The notes below the pieces were generated by a model. The model did not search any database. It was not told the origin of the DNA and saw only the letters and a program-made list of their open reading frames with translations. From contig NZ_VICE01000023.1 in assembly GCF_006546775.1 (NCBI RefSeq), positions 1 through 62,261 on the forward strand: a stretch of 62,261 bases of DNA, given 5' to 3'. Each line of letters opens with the position of its first letter. The first letter of the stretch is position 1. A program made the translations under genes and the position numbers. This document shows, in pieces, positions 19,536-28,490 of this stretch. The stretch is from Marilutibacter aestuarii (GTDB lineage Bacteria > Pseudomonadota > Gammaproteobacteria > Xanthomonadales > Xanthomonadaceae).

Positions 19536-20600
19536 GTGTTGAACAAGCCGAAGAAATCGATCCGCCGGAAGAGCAGTGGCGTGACGATCGACGAAGTGGC
19601 CGCGCTGGCCGGCGTGTCGCCGATGACCGTATCGCGGGTCATCAACAACCAGGGCAAGGTCCGCGACGCCACCCGCGAGCGCGTCATGCACGCGGTGCGG
19701 GAGCTCGACTACACGCCCAACCTGGCCGCGAGCTCGCTCGCGGCCGCGCAGCACACGCGCATCGCGCTCATCTACACCAACCCCAGTGGCGCCTACCTCC
19801 GCGAACTCCTGCTGGGCGTGCTGCGCGCCGCCTCGCGCACGGCGGTGCAACTGGTCGTCGATTACTGGGACGAGCTCGATGCCGACGCCGAGCGCAAGGC
19901 CGCCCGCGGACTGTGCAAGCGGGTCGACGGCGTGATCCTGCCGCCGCCGCTGTGCGAGTCGCGCGCGGCGGTGACCGAGTTCGTCAAGGGCGGCGTGCCG
20001 GTCGTCGCGATCGCGTCCGGCCGGCTCAGCGACGAGATCTCCTGCGTCCGCATCGACGATTTCCGGGCGGGCAAGGAGCTGGCCGAGCACCTGATCCAGC
20101 GGGGCCACACCCGCATCGGCTTCATCCGCGGCCGCACCGACCTGAACGCAAGTGCGCGCCGTTATGACGGCTTCCTTGCCGCCCTGCACGAGGCGGGCCT
20201 CGAGGTCGCCGACGATCTCGTCCAGCACGGGGACTACACGTACCGCTCCGGCCTCGCCGCCGCCGAGAAGCTGCTCGAGCACGCGGACCCGCCCACCGCC
20301 ATCTTCGCGAGCAACGACGACATGGCGGCGGCGGCCATCTCGGTCGCGCATCGCCGCGGCCTCGACGTGCCGCGCGACCTGTCGGTGGTGGGCTTCGACG
20401 ACACCTCGGCGGCGACCACGGTATGGCCCGAGCTCACCACCATCCACCAGCCCATCGCCTCGATGGCCGACACGGCGATCGACATCCTGTTGCGCAGCAT
20501 CAAGCGCAAGAACGACAGCACGCGCGTGTTGATGGACCATGTCGTGCCTCACGGCCTGGTCACCCGCGATTCGGTGGCGGCGCCGCTCAAGCGCAGGTAG
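19536..20600 (+). CDS. xylR: LacI-family transcriptional regulator, probable xylan/xylose repressor
   Basis: A 354-aa LacI/GalR regulator. The N-terminal helix-turn-helix is TIDEVAALAGVSPMTVSRVI with hinge helix NLAASSLAA; the periplasmic-binding-protein-like effector domain follows (about 75-345), with ASNDDMAAAAI and VVGFDDTS. The start is the GTG at 19536 (AAGGG 5 nt upstream), preceding a basic KPKKSIRRK tail; the longer frame crosses the aguA promoter. It is divergent from aguA with 110 bp between. Context and the shared palindrome at 19411, 27570 and 35354 suggest it represses the xylan regulon and is relieved by xylose or a xylo-oligosaccharide. The role is inferred, the family is certain. 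Confidence 0.88.
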   Translation: MLNKPKKSIRRKSSGVTIDEVAALAGVSPMTVSRVINNQGKVRDATRERVMHAVRELDYTPNLAASSLAAAQHTRIALIYTNPSGAYLRELLLGVLRAASRTAVQLVVDYWDELDADAERKAARGLCKRVDGVILPPPLCESRAAVTEFVKGGVPVVAIASGRLSDEISCVRIDDFRAGKELAEHLIQRGHTRIGFIRGRTDLNASARRYDGFLAALHEAGLEVADDLVQHGDYTYRSGLAAAEKLLEHADPPTAIFASNDDMAAAAISVAHRRGLDVPRDLSVVGFDDTSAATTVWPELTTIHQPIASMADTAIDILLRSIKRKNDSTRVLMDHVVPHGLVTRDSVAAPLKRR

Positions 20601-20614
20601 CGCGTGCGCGCTGC

Positions 20615-20631
20615 CGTGGCCGGGGGCCACG
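20615..20631. terminator. Hairpin between convergent regulator and GH3 genes
   Basis: A 7-bp stem CGTGGCC with GGG loop and GGCCACG sits in the 58-bp gap between the two convergent genes. No U-tract follows on either strand, so intrinsic termination is uncertain. Confidence 0.4.
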
Positions 20632-20658
20632 ATGGCGCGGGCATGCGCCGCGATGGGC

Positions 20659-23223
20659 TCATGCGTCGGGGCACGCCACGCTCGCCTGGGCTTCATTGAG
20701 CGCCCCCAGCGCCACGCGCGACACCGACAGGGTCATGGCCGCGGCGGTGCCGATGGACCACGGCCTGTCCAGCTTGCCCACGTCCGCACCCGCCTTGGCC
20801 AGGCACTTGAGCGGCACGCCGACACGCGTCCATTCGCCGACGGGCAGCTTCGCCAGGGTCGGCCCCAGTGCCACGCGACCCGCGCATCCCGGGCCGCAGC
20901 CCACCGACAGCCATGCCTCGCCACGCGGCGGCGCGTCCACGCGCAGCGTGGTCAACACCATCACGTCGCCGTTGCTTTCGCGCTGCACGTCGAGGGACAC
21001 ATGCGACTGCAGGGCCACGACGGCCTCGCCCGCACCCGACCAGGCCAGCCGGCGTGCATCTTCCTGCGCCAGATGGTCCACGCCGGTGACGCGCACGAGG
21101 TCGCCCTCGAGTGCCTCCGGCACCTTGGTGACGGTGACGCTCTGGCCGCCCGCGCCCTCGATGCGAAGCGCCATGCCGGATGCCGCTTCGCCGCGCGCGA
21201 AGTAGACGCCCCTCGCGCCGGCGTCGCCGACCGGTCCGGGGTCCTCCGGCAACGGGGCCAGCTCGCCGTCGTCGGCGTAGGCCAGGCCGAAACCGAAGGC
21301 GAAGAGCGGGTCATAACCCTCTTGCCCCGCGTTGTTGGCGTACTGCGTCGCGGTGCGCGGCCAGCTGAAGGAAAGCGTGCCGCTGAAGTCGTGCTGCACG
21401 CTGCCATCGGCCTTGCGCAGCAACACGTCCGCGATGCCCTCGCCTTCCGAGCCCGGCAGCCAGGCCGCGACGAACGCGTCGGCCGCATTGATCTCGCGGT
21501 TCACCCACAGGGGCCGGCCACTGAGGAACACCGCCACCACCGGGATCCCCTCGCCCTTCAGGCGCTTGATCAGCGCGAGGTCGGTGTCGTCGCCCGGCTT
21601 GTACAGCAGGGTCTGGAGGTCGCCCTGGAACTCCGCGTACGGGTCCTCTCCGAACACCACCACCGCGACGTCGGGCGTGTCGGCATACGTCCCGTCCTCG
21701 GACAGGACCGCTTCGCCGCCGGCGGCGCTCGCCTGCCGCGCGATCCCTTCGTAGATCGAGTCGGCGTTGGGGAAGTCCTTGCGCAGGGTACCGGTGCCCT
21801 GCCAGTTGAGCGTCCAGCCGCCGGCCTGCTTGCCGACGTCGTGGGCGCCGTCGCCGGCAACGAGGATGCGCTGGCCCGGTGCGAGGGGCAGCACGCCGCC
21901 GGCGTTCTTCAACAGCACCAGCGACTCGCGCACCGCCTGGCGTGCGACGGCCCGGTGCTCGGGCGAGCCGAGCAGGGCGAAGTCGCCGCCGATCTCGCGC
22001 GAGGACGGCTTGCCCGCCTCGAACAGGCCCAGCCGGAACTTCACCCGCAGGATCCGTCGCACCGCGTCGTCCAGGCGTTCCTGGCTGATCACGCCCGACT
22101 TCGCCGCCGCCAGCGCGGTTTCGTAGAAGCCCTTCCAGCTGTCGGACGCCATGGCCATGTCCAGGCCGGCGGTGATCGTCGCCGGGCAGTCGCTGTTCGT
22201 GCAGCCCTTCACCTGGCCGTGGCCGTTCCAGTCGCCGACCACGAAGCCGCCGAAGCGCATGCGGTCCTTCAGCACATCGGTCAGGTACGGCGCGTTGCCG
22301 TGCATCTTCTCGCCGTTGACACTGTTGAACGAGGCCATCACCGTCTGCGCGCCCGCGGCGATCGCCGGCGGATAGCCGGCGCCGTGGATGCGCGCCAGGT
22401 CGGACTCGCTGATGCGGGTGTCGCCCTGGTCCTTTCCGTCCACGGTGCCGCCGTCGCCGACGAAATGCTTCACCGAGGCGATCACGTGGCGTCCGTCGAG
22501 GAATGCCGGCGTGCCTGCCTTGCCCTGCAGCCCCTCGACCATGGCGCTGGCATAGCGGGCGACGATCTCCGGCGACTCGGAGTAGCCCTCGTAGGTGCGG
22601 CCCCAGCGGTCGTCCTGCGGCACCGCCACGGTCGGCGCGAAGGCCCACTCCATGCCGGTGGCGCGCGTCTCGAGCGCGGTGATCTCGCCGATCCGGCGGA
22701 CCAGTTCAGGGTTGCGCGCGGCGCCCAGGCCGATGTTGTGCGGGAACAGCGTGGCTCCGACAATGTTGCTCTGGCCGTGCACCGCGTCGATGCCGAAGAC
22801 CACCGGGATCGCCTTGCCACCCTGCGAGGTGTCCATCGACGCCTCGTAGAAGGCGTCGGCCAGCGCCAGCCACTCCGCGGGCGATGCGTCGTAGCGGCCG
22901 CCGGGATCGGAGTTGCCGCCCGCCAGGATCGATCCCAGGCGGTACTTGCGCACGTCCTCCGGCGTGAGGCTGGCGATGTCGCCCTGGACCAGCTGGCCGA
23001 CCTTCTCTTCCACGGTCATCGTGGCCATCAGCTCGCTGATGCGCTGTTCGAGCGCGGGGTCCTCGGCGAGTGGCCAGTCGACGCGCGGCCATGGGTTGGC
23101 ATCGGTCGCGACGGGCGCCACCGCCGGTTCCTCGCCCTTGCAGGCGCCCAGGGCCAGCACGACGGCAGCCACCAGCACGGCCGTCGGCCGACGCATCGCA
23201 TCGCGGTTCCTCATCCTGCTCAT
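20659..23223 (-). CDS. GH3 exo-1,4-beta-glucosidase/xylosidase-type lipoprotein (ExoP-like)
   Basis: An 854-aa GH3 enzyme with a lipoprotein signal (lipobox LGAC, Cys28). Catalytic domain: KHFVGDGGT (252-260), nucleophile Asp331 in FVVGDWNGH. The (alpha/beta)6 domain follows, with VVVFGEDPYAEFQGDLQTL; the C-terminal third carries a CBM-like beta-sandwich typical of ExoP/Cel3-type enzymes. It probably cleaves beta-linked gluco- or xylo-oligosaccharides in the periplasm. The ATG at 23223 overlaps the transporter stop (ATGA); Met4 or Met10 are possible alternatives. It is the last gene of the xylB operon, convergent with the regulator. Confidence 0.92.
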   Translation of the reverse strand: MSRMRNRDAMRRPTAVLVAAVVLALGACKGEEPAVAPVATDANPWPRVDWPLAEDPALEQRISELMATMTVEEKVGQLVQGDIASLTPEDVRKYRLGSILAGGNSDPGGRYDASPAEWLALADAFYEASMDTSQGGKAIPVVFGIDAVHGQSNIVGATLFPHNIGLGAARNPELVRRIGEITALETRATGMEWAFAPTVAVPQDDRWGRTYEGYSESPEIVARYASAMVEGLQGKAGTPAFLDGRHVIASVKHFVGDGGTVDGKDQGDTRISESDLARIHGAGYPPAIAAGAQTVMASFNSVNGEKMHGNAPYLTDVLKDRMRFGGFVVGDWNGHGQVKGCTNSDCPATITAGLDMAMASDSWKGFYETALAAAKSGVISQERLDDAVRRILRVKFRLGLFEAGKPSSREIGGDFALLGSPEHRAVARQAVRESLVLLKNAGGVLPLAPGQRILVAGDGAHDVGKQAGGWTLNWQGTGTLRKDFPNADSIYEGIARQASAAGGEAVLSEDGTYADTPDVAVVVFGEDPYAEFQGDLQTLLYKPGDDTDLALIKRLKGEGIPVVAVFLSGRPLWVNREINAADAFVAAWLPGSEGEGIADVLLRKADGSVQHDFSGTLSFSWPRTATQYANNAGQEGYDPLFAFGFGLAYADDGELAPLPEDPGPVGDAGARGVYFARGEAASGMALRIEGAGGQSVTVTKVPEALEGDLVRVTGVDHLAQEDARRLAWSGAGEAVVALQSHVSLDVQRESNGDVMVLTTLRVDAPPRGEAWLSVGCGPGCAGRVALGPTLAKLPVGEWTRVGVPLKCLAKAGADVGKLDRPWSIGTAAAMTLSVSRVALGALNEAQASVACPDA

Positions 23224-24635
23224 CCCTCCATCTCCTCGAGCTCCTTGCCGCGGGTCTCGTGCACGTACCTGAGCACGAAGACCACCGACAGCGCCGCGGC
23301 GACCGTGTAGATGCCGTACGCGCCCGCCAGTCCGATGCCGGCCAGCAACATCGGGAAGGTCCAGGTGACCAGGAAGTTGGCCGACCATTGCGCCAGTCCG
23401 GCAATGGCCAGGCCCGAACCGCGGATCTGGTTCGGGAACATCTCGCCCAGCATGATCCACATCACCGGCCCCCACGACATGTTGAAGAACACCACGTAGA
23501 GATTGGCGGCCACCAGGGCGAGCACGCCCATGCCGTCCGACAACTGCAGCGTGCCGGCGCCGTCCAGTTCGCCGCTCGCGAACGCGACGGCGACCAGTCC
23601 CAGGGTCACGGCCATGCCCGCCGAACCCGTCCACAGCAGCGGCTTCCGCCCCACCTTGTCCACCAGGAACATCGACACGATGCATGCGCCGATGCTGAGC
23701 GCGCCGGAGATCACGTTGATGAGCAGCGCGTCGCTCTCGGAAAATCCCACCGCCTGCCACAGCACCGCGCCGTAGTAGAAGACGACGTTGATGCCGACCA
23801 GCTGCTGGAACGTGGCCAGGCCGATGCCCACCCAGACGATGGGGCGGAGCCTGCCGGTGGTCCTGCTGACGACGTCCGACAGGCGCGGCACGTGGTGGTC
23901 GGAGGCGAGCGAGGCGTCGATCTCGGCCTGCTTGCGGCTGCCGCCCGCCGCGCCGTAGAGCCGTTGCAACACGGCCGTCGCCTGCGCCTTCCGGCCCCGG
24001 GCCACCAGGTAGCGCGGGCTCTCGGGGATGAACAGCAGGGCGAGCAGGAACAGGCCGGCCGGCAACATCTCCACCCAGAACATCCAGCGCCATGCCTCGT
24101 GTCCGCCCCACAGCGGCGTCACCGAACCGCCGGCCATGCGGGCCAGCAGGTAGTTGCTGAGGAAGGCCGCGAACAGGCCACCGATGATCGCGATCTGCTG
24201 CACCGTCGCCAGCCGGCCGCGGTACTGCGCCGCAGAGACCTCGCTGATGTAGGCGGGCGACATCACGCTGGCCGCGCCCACCGCAAGACCGCCCAGCACG
24301 CGGTACAGCACGAATTCCAGCGAGCCGCTGGCGATGCCCGAGCCCCATGCCGAGACCAGGAAGAACACCGCCGCCACGATCAGCACGTTGCGTCGGCCGT
24401 AGTGGTCGGCCAGCCAGCCGGCGAAGAACGCGCCCACCGCGCAGCCCAGCAGCATCGAGGCGACGTTGAACCCGGTGCCTACAGAGTCCGAATCAAAGGC
24501 CTGTTGCAGGCCGTCGACCGTGCCGTTGATGACTCCGCTGTCGAATCCGAACAGGAATCCGCCGATCGTCGCCACCACGCTGATCAGGATGATCAACCGC
24601 GTGTTCTCGCCCCCCGTCGCCGCCTGGTTGCTCAT
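23220..24635 (-). CDS. MFS sugar porter (SP family), xylose transporter-like
   Basis: A 471-aa, 12-helix sugar porter. The SP-family signatures are present: GFLFGFDSGVINGT, GWLADHYGRRNVL, PESPRYLVARGR, QQLVGINVVFYYG, VDKVGRKPLLW and, at the end, ETRGKELEEMEG. It probably brings xylose (or glucose) across the inner membrane by proton symport, feeding XylA. The start at 24635 has a G-rich SD only 3 nt away; ATG 24644 is a less likely alternative. It lies 40 bp after xylA, and its stop overlaps the GH3 start. Confidence 0.92.
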   Translation of the reverse strand: MSNQAATGGENTRLIILISVVATIGGFLFGFDSGVINGTVDGLQQAFDSDSVGTGFNVASMLLGCAVGAFFAGWLADHYGRRNVLIVAAVFFLVSAWGSGIASGSLEFVLYRVLGGLAVGAASVMSPAYISEVSAAQYRGRLATVQQIAIIGGLFAAFLSNYLLARMAGGSVTPLWGGHEAWRWMFWVEMLPAGLFLLALLFIPESPRYLVARGRKAQATAVLQRLYGAAGGSRKQAEIDASLASDHHVPRLSDVVSRTTGRLRPIVWVGIGLATFQQLVGINVVFYYGAVLWQAVGFSESDALLINVISGALSIGACIVSMFLVDKVGRKPLLWTGSAGMAVTLGLVAVAFASGELDGAGTLQLSDGMGVLALVAANLYVVFFNMSWGPVMWIMLGEMFPNQIRGSGLAIAGLAQWSANFLVTWTFPMLLAGIGLAGAYGIYTVAAALSVVFVLRYVHETRGKELEEMEG

Positions 24636-24675
24636 CGTCCCCATCCTCGATCGTCGTGTCGTTGGCCCGTGCCGC

Positions 24676-26010
24676 TCAACGCAGCAGGTACTGGTTGAGC
24701 AGGTTCTCGTACCGTTCCTGCTTGCCGCTGGCCTGGGTCGGCTCGCCCTGGCCGACGGCCAGTGCCGCCAGGCCGGCGAGGTCCAGCGCGCCGTCCTCGA
24801 ACGCCTTGCCCGGGCCCGCGTCGAAACTGGCGTAGCGATCGCGGCGCCACTGTTCCCACGGCGAATCGTTCAGCAGCGCATGCGCGACCTCCAGGCCACG
24901 CGCGAATGCATCCATGCCACCGATGTGGCCGATGAACAGGTCTTCCATGTCGGTCGACTCGCGGCGCGCCTTGGCGTCGAAGTTCAGGCCGCCCTCCAGT
25001 CCGCCCTGCCGCAGCACCACCAGCATCGCCCCGACGGTGTCGTACAGGTCGGTGGGGAACTGGTCGGTGTCCCAACCGTTCTGCGCGTTGCCGCGGTTGG
25101 CGTCGATGCTGCCGAGCAGCCCGTGGTCGGCGGCGACCTGCAGGTCGTGTTCGAAGGTGTGGCCGGACAAGGTGGCGTGGTTGGCTTCGATGTTGAGCTT
25201 GAAGTCCTTCTCCAGCCCATGCGCCTGCAGGAAGCCGGCCACGGTGGCGCTGTCGAAGTCGTACTGGTGCTTCATCGGCTCCATCGGCTTGGGCTCGATC
25301 AGGAAGTTGCCCTTCAGGCCGATGCTTCGGCCGTAGTCGCGCGCCATGGTCAGGAAGCGGGCGAAATGCGCGAGCTCGCGCTTCATGTCGGTGTTGACCA
25401 GCGAGGCGTAGCCCTCGCGGCCGCCCCAGAACACGTAGTGCTCGCCGCCCAGTTCGACGGTCGCCTCCAGCGCCGCCTTCACCTGCACCGCGGCGCGGGC
25501 GACGACGGCGAAGTCGGGATTGGTCGCCGCGCCGTTCATGTAGCGCGGATGCGAGAACAGGTTGGCCGTGCCCCACAGCAGTTTCATGCCGGTGGCGTCC
25601 TGGCGTGCCTTGGCCAGCCCGACCATGTGCCTGAGGTTCTTCTCGTACTCGCCGATGTCGTCGGCATCGGGCGCAAGGTCGACGTCGTGGAAGCACCAGT
25701 ACGGCACGCCGAGCTTGGTGAAGAATTCGAATGCGGCGTCGACCTTGGCTTCGGCCGTGGCCATCGGCGCGCCGGCGTCCCACGGGAAGTGGCGGGGCCC
25801 CGGGCCGAACGGATCGTGGCCGGCGTTGCCGAAGGTGTGCCAGTAGCAGACCGCGAAGCGCAGGTGCTCCTGCATGGTCTTGCCGCCGATCTTCTTGCCG
25901 GCGTCGTAGACCTTGAACGCCAGCGGGTTGTCCGAACCGCGGCCCTCGAACGGGATGCGGCCAATGCCGGGAAAGTACTCCTTGGCGCCGATGAAGGGCT
26001 GGGTGCTCAT
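24676..26010 (-). CDS. xylA: Xylose isomerase
   Basis: Converts D-xylose to D-xylulose. The 444-aa cytoplasmic enzyme has the class II length and all family landmarks: [12 protein letters not shown] with the catalytic His/Asp pair, [24 protein letters not shown] (metal and Lys ligands), [18 protein letters not shown], and GSIDANRG. An AGGA stands upstream of the ATG. It is the second gene after xylB (42 bp gap) in the operon controlled from 27570. Confidence 0.97.
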   Translation of the reverse strand: MSTQPFIGAKEYFPGIGRIPFEGRGSDNPLAFKVYDAGKKIGGKTMQEHLRFAVCYWHTFGNAGHDPFGPGPRHFPWDAGAPMATAEAKVDAAFEFFTKLGVPYWCFHDVDLAPDADDIGEYEKNLRHMVGLAKARQDATGMKLLWGTANLFSHPRYMNGAATNPDFAVVARAAVQVKAALEATVELGGEHYVFWGGREGYASLVNTDMKRELAHFARFLTMARDYGRSIGLKGNFLIEPKPMEPMKHQYDFDSATVAGFLQAHGLEKDFKLNIEANHATLSGHTFEHDLQVAADHGLLGSIDANRGNAQNGWDTDQFPTDLYDTVGAMLVVLRQGGLEGGLNFDAKARRESTDMEDLFIGHIGGMDAFARGLEVAHALLNDSPWEQWRRDRYASFDAGPGKAFEDGALDLAGLAALAVGQGEPTQASGKQERYENLLNQYLLR

Positions 26011-26052
26011 GGTGGGGTGTTCCTGTGGTTGAGCGGGATGTGGTGGGCGGCG

Positions 26053-27546
26053 TCAGCCGCGCTGGAGCGGCGTGACCGCGTCGAGGTACTGGAGGAACCG
26101 GCGGTACGCCGCCGCATAGGCGGCCGAGCGGGACGCGTCCGGCGTGGCGGAAAGGGCGGGGTCGACCGCAACATGCGCGCGCGCGATCCCGGCGATGGAC
26201 GTGTCGTCGCCGCGCGCGCGGCCCCATGCCCACAGCGCCTGGAGTGCGGCGCCGAACGCCGCGCCCTCGGACTGCGCGGGCACGTCGACCGGCAGGCCGA
26301 AGACGTCCGCGACCAGCTGCCGCCATGCCGCGCTGTTGCTGCCGCCGCCGGTCAGCACGATGCGCTCGAAGCGCATGCCCGCGCGAACGAACGCATCGTA
26401 GCCGTACTTCAGGCTGTAGGTCGCGCCTTCCATCGCCGCGCGGAAGACGTGCGCCGGCGACAGGTTGGTCGTGTCCAGTCCGGCCAGCACGCCCTTGCCC
26501 AGCGGCAGGTCGGGGGTGCGCTCGCCGTTGAGGAAGGGCAGCATCACCAGTCCATCCGCGCCGGGCGGCGTGGCTTGCAGGTGGGCATCGGCATCGCGCA
26601 CGCCCAGGCCGAACGCCTTGGCCACCTGCTCGGTGGCCAGGGTGCAGTTCATCGTGCACACCAGCGGCAGCCAGCCGCCGGTCGAGGAGCAGAAGGCCGC
26701 CCATGCACCGGTCGGATCGACCACGGGCGTGTCCGAATAGGCGAACAGCGTGCCCGACGTGCCCAGGCTCATTGCCAGGCGACCTTCTTCCACGCAGCCG
26801 GTACCGATCGCCGCCATCATGTTGTCGCCACCGCCGACGGCGACTTGCACCGTCGCTGGCAGGCCAAGCCGGGCGGCGGCGGCCGGGTCGATGTCGAACA
26901 GCGCATCCGGGGCGGCGATCGGAGGGAGGCAGGTGCCGAGGTCACGCTCCGGGTCCGTCGCTTCCAGCAGCTCGGCCGACCAGGTCCGGGTGCGGACATC
27001 CAGCCAGCCCGTGCCCGAAGCATCGCCATGTTCGCAGAAGCGCTGGCCGGTCAGCACGAAGTTGAGGTAGTCGTGCGGCAGCAGGATGCTGGCCAGGCGC
27101 GCGTAGGCGTCCGGGCGATGGGTCTTGGTCCACGGCAGTTTCGAGGCGGTGTAGCCGGTGAGGATGGGATTGCCGGCGAGGGCGATGGTGGACGCCACGC
27201 CGCCCACGGCGTCCATGATCCGGCTGCACTCGGCCGACGTACTGGTATCGCACCAGAGTTTGGCCGGTGCCAGCACCTCGCCCGCGGCATCCAGCGGCAC
27301 GAAGCCATGCTGCTGGCCGGACACCGCCAGCGTCGCGATGCGCGCACGCACTGCCGGGTCGATGCGGTCGAAGCAGGCGTGCATCGCCGCGACCCAGTCG
27401 GCGGGCTGCTGTTCGCGGCTGCCGTCCTCGCCACTGGCAAGGTCCAGCGGTTCGCTCGCCGTCGCCACGAGGGCACGGGCGGCGGGGTCGTAGACCACCA
27501 CCTTCAGGCTCTGCGTGCCCGCATCGATCCCCGCGGCAAAAGCCAT
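26053..27546 (-). CDS. xylB: Xylulokinase
   Basis: Phosphorylates D-xylulose to xylulose 5-phosphate for the pentose phosphate pathway. The 497-aa FGGY-family kinase shows GIDAGTQSLKVVV (phosphate 1 loop), SGQQHGFVPLD, LWCDTST, HDYLNFVLTG, MSLGTSGTLFAY and VLTGGGSNSAAWRQL. The ATG at 27546 has GGAGG 8 nt upstream; an in-frame GTG three codons earlier lies inside that SD spacing. It is first in the xylB-xylA-transporter-GH3 operon. Confidence 0.96.
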   Translation of the reverse strand: MAFAAGIDAGTQSLKVVVYDPAARALVATASEPLDLASGEDGSREQQPADWVAAMHACFDRIDPAVRARIATLAVSGQQHGFVPLDAAGEVLAPAKLWCDTSTSAECSRIMDAVGGVASTIALAGNPILTGYTASKLPWTKTHRPDAYARLASILLPHDYLNFVLTGQRFCEHGDASGTGWLDVRTRTWSAELLEATDPERDLGTCLPPIAAPDALFDIDPAAAARLGLPATVQVAVGGGDNMMAAIGTGCVEEGRLAMSLGTSGTLFAYSDTPVVDPTGAWAAFCSSTGGWLPLVCTMNCTLATEQVAKAFGLGVRDADAHLQATPPGADGLVMLPFLNGERTPDLPLGKGVLAGLDTTNLSPAHVFRAAMEGATYSLKYGYDAFVRAGMRFERIVLTGGGSNSAAWRQLVADVFGLPVDVPAQSEGAAFGAALQALWAWGRARGDDTSIAGIARAHVAVDPALSATPDASRSAAYAAAYRRFLQYLDAVTPLQRG

Positions 27547-27569
27547 CCAACCCACCTCCGAAGCAAAAA

Positions 27570-27583
27570 AGTTAGCGCTACCA
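27570..27583. promoter_or_regulatory. LacI-family operator upstream of xylB
   Basis: AGTTAGCGCTACCA matches 12 of 14 positions of the perfect palindrome at 35354 and keeps the TAGCGCTA core. It is 24 bp before the xylB start codon, where a bound repressor would block initiation. Confidence 0.8.
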
Positions 27584-27595
27584 TTCCTCTCGCCA

Positions 27596-27624
27596 GAAAA
27601 AGGGGAATCGCTCGATTGCCCCTT
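27596..27624 (-). terminator. Rho-independent terminator of the SapC-halogenase unit
   Basis: On the minus strand AAGGGGCAATCG pairs with CGATTCCCCTT across an AG loop (one bulged C), followed by TTTTT. It lies 143 bp after the stop of the DUF6445-like gene and only 12 bp before the xylB operator, separating the two units. Confidence 0.85.
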
Positions 27625-27767
27625 CCACGGCGTGCCGGGTACGGCCCGGCTCGCCTTGGGGACACTCTACCCAGCGGCGCCCGAAAAAGCGTGCTGCACC
27701 GCGGAAATTCATTTGGGACAATCACTTACGGCAGCCCCCGCTGTCCCTGGCAAGCGGACACCCGACC

Positions 27768-28466
27768 TCAAGCCGCCACATCGATGAAGCTGTTGATCGA
27801 CAGGCGGCCGGTGGCGGGATCGGACGGCAGCAGGCGATCGTTGCCGATCCGGCCCGAGTGCAACGAGTTCCGCCGGTACACGATGAGCCGGTTGAAAACA
27901 CCTTCCACGCCCTCGATCCGCTCGAACAACGGGGTGTCCCCGTCGATGTAGCCCTGGACCCGCCCTGCGTCGCGGCGGCGCTCCTCCTCCGTGCACGCGA
28001 AGTAGGCCGCATGGCGCCCCTCGTCGACATACTCGAACCCCGTGGCCCGGTGCCGGTAGAAGTCCGTGCCGCCCCAATCCCCTCGAAACAGGTAGTGGAC
28101 GGTGGCCAGGCCGTTCCGGTGCACGGAGTCGATGTGCGGGATGCGCTGCAGGTAGTGCAGGCTCGACGGAGGCTGCGTGACCAGCGAGAAGTGGCACATC
28201 GGGAAGACGAACCGCCCCGGCGCCAGGTCGAAGCAATCACGCAACAGGGGATTGAGGATGGACTCCAGGAACTGGCCGTAGGACGGCGGCGCGGGGGCGC
28301 GGAGACCCGGGAACATCGAGGCCATCTTCGTGTACTGGCGGGTGCAGGCCTTGCCCACCATGCGCTCGGGGTCGGCGAGCAGCTGGTCGATGACCAGCAG
28401 CGGCGCCCGCTCGCGACCGATCAGCCTGCGACTGGCGCGTAACCCGGGATGCGTGTCCAGCAGCAT
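27768..28466 (-). CDS. DUF6445-like protein with a 2OG-Fe(II)-oxygenase-like motif set
   Basis: A 232-aa cytoplasmic protein resembling DUF6445 proteins that accompany TonB receptors and tryptophan-halogenase-like genes. Its biochemical role is not established. By eye it carries HID (His111-x-Asp113), a distal His203 in NSLHSGR and Arg221 in GRLSINSF. This spacing resembles the HxD...H...R set of prolyl-4-hydroxylase-type iron/2-oxoglutarate oxygenases; that is my inference. It follows the halogenase-like gene by 24 bp and is the last gene before the terminator at 27596. Confidence 0.75.
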   Translation of the reverse strand: MLLDTHPGLRASRRLIGRERAPLLVIDQLLADPERMVGKACTRQYTKMASMFPGLRAPAPPSYGQFLESILNPLLRDCFDLAPGRFVFPMCHFSLVTQPPSSLHYLQRIPHIDSVHRNGLATVHYLFRGDWGGTDFYRHRATGFEYVDEGRHAAYFACTEEERRRDAGRVQGYIDGDTPLFERIEGVEGVFNRLIVYRRNSLHSGRIGNDRLLPSDPATGRLSINSFIDVAA

Positions 28467-28490
28467 CGACCCGCCTCCTTCCCGGACGCG

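Noticed and set aside
24466-27951. A long plus-strand frame opposite xylA and xylB
   Set aside because: It is a mirror of the GC-rich codon pattern of the two real genes; it shows no domain and no SD.
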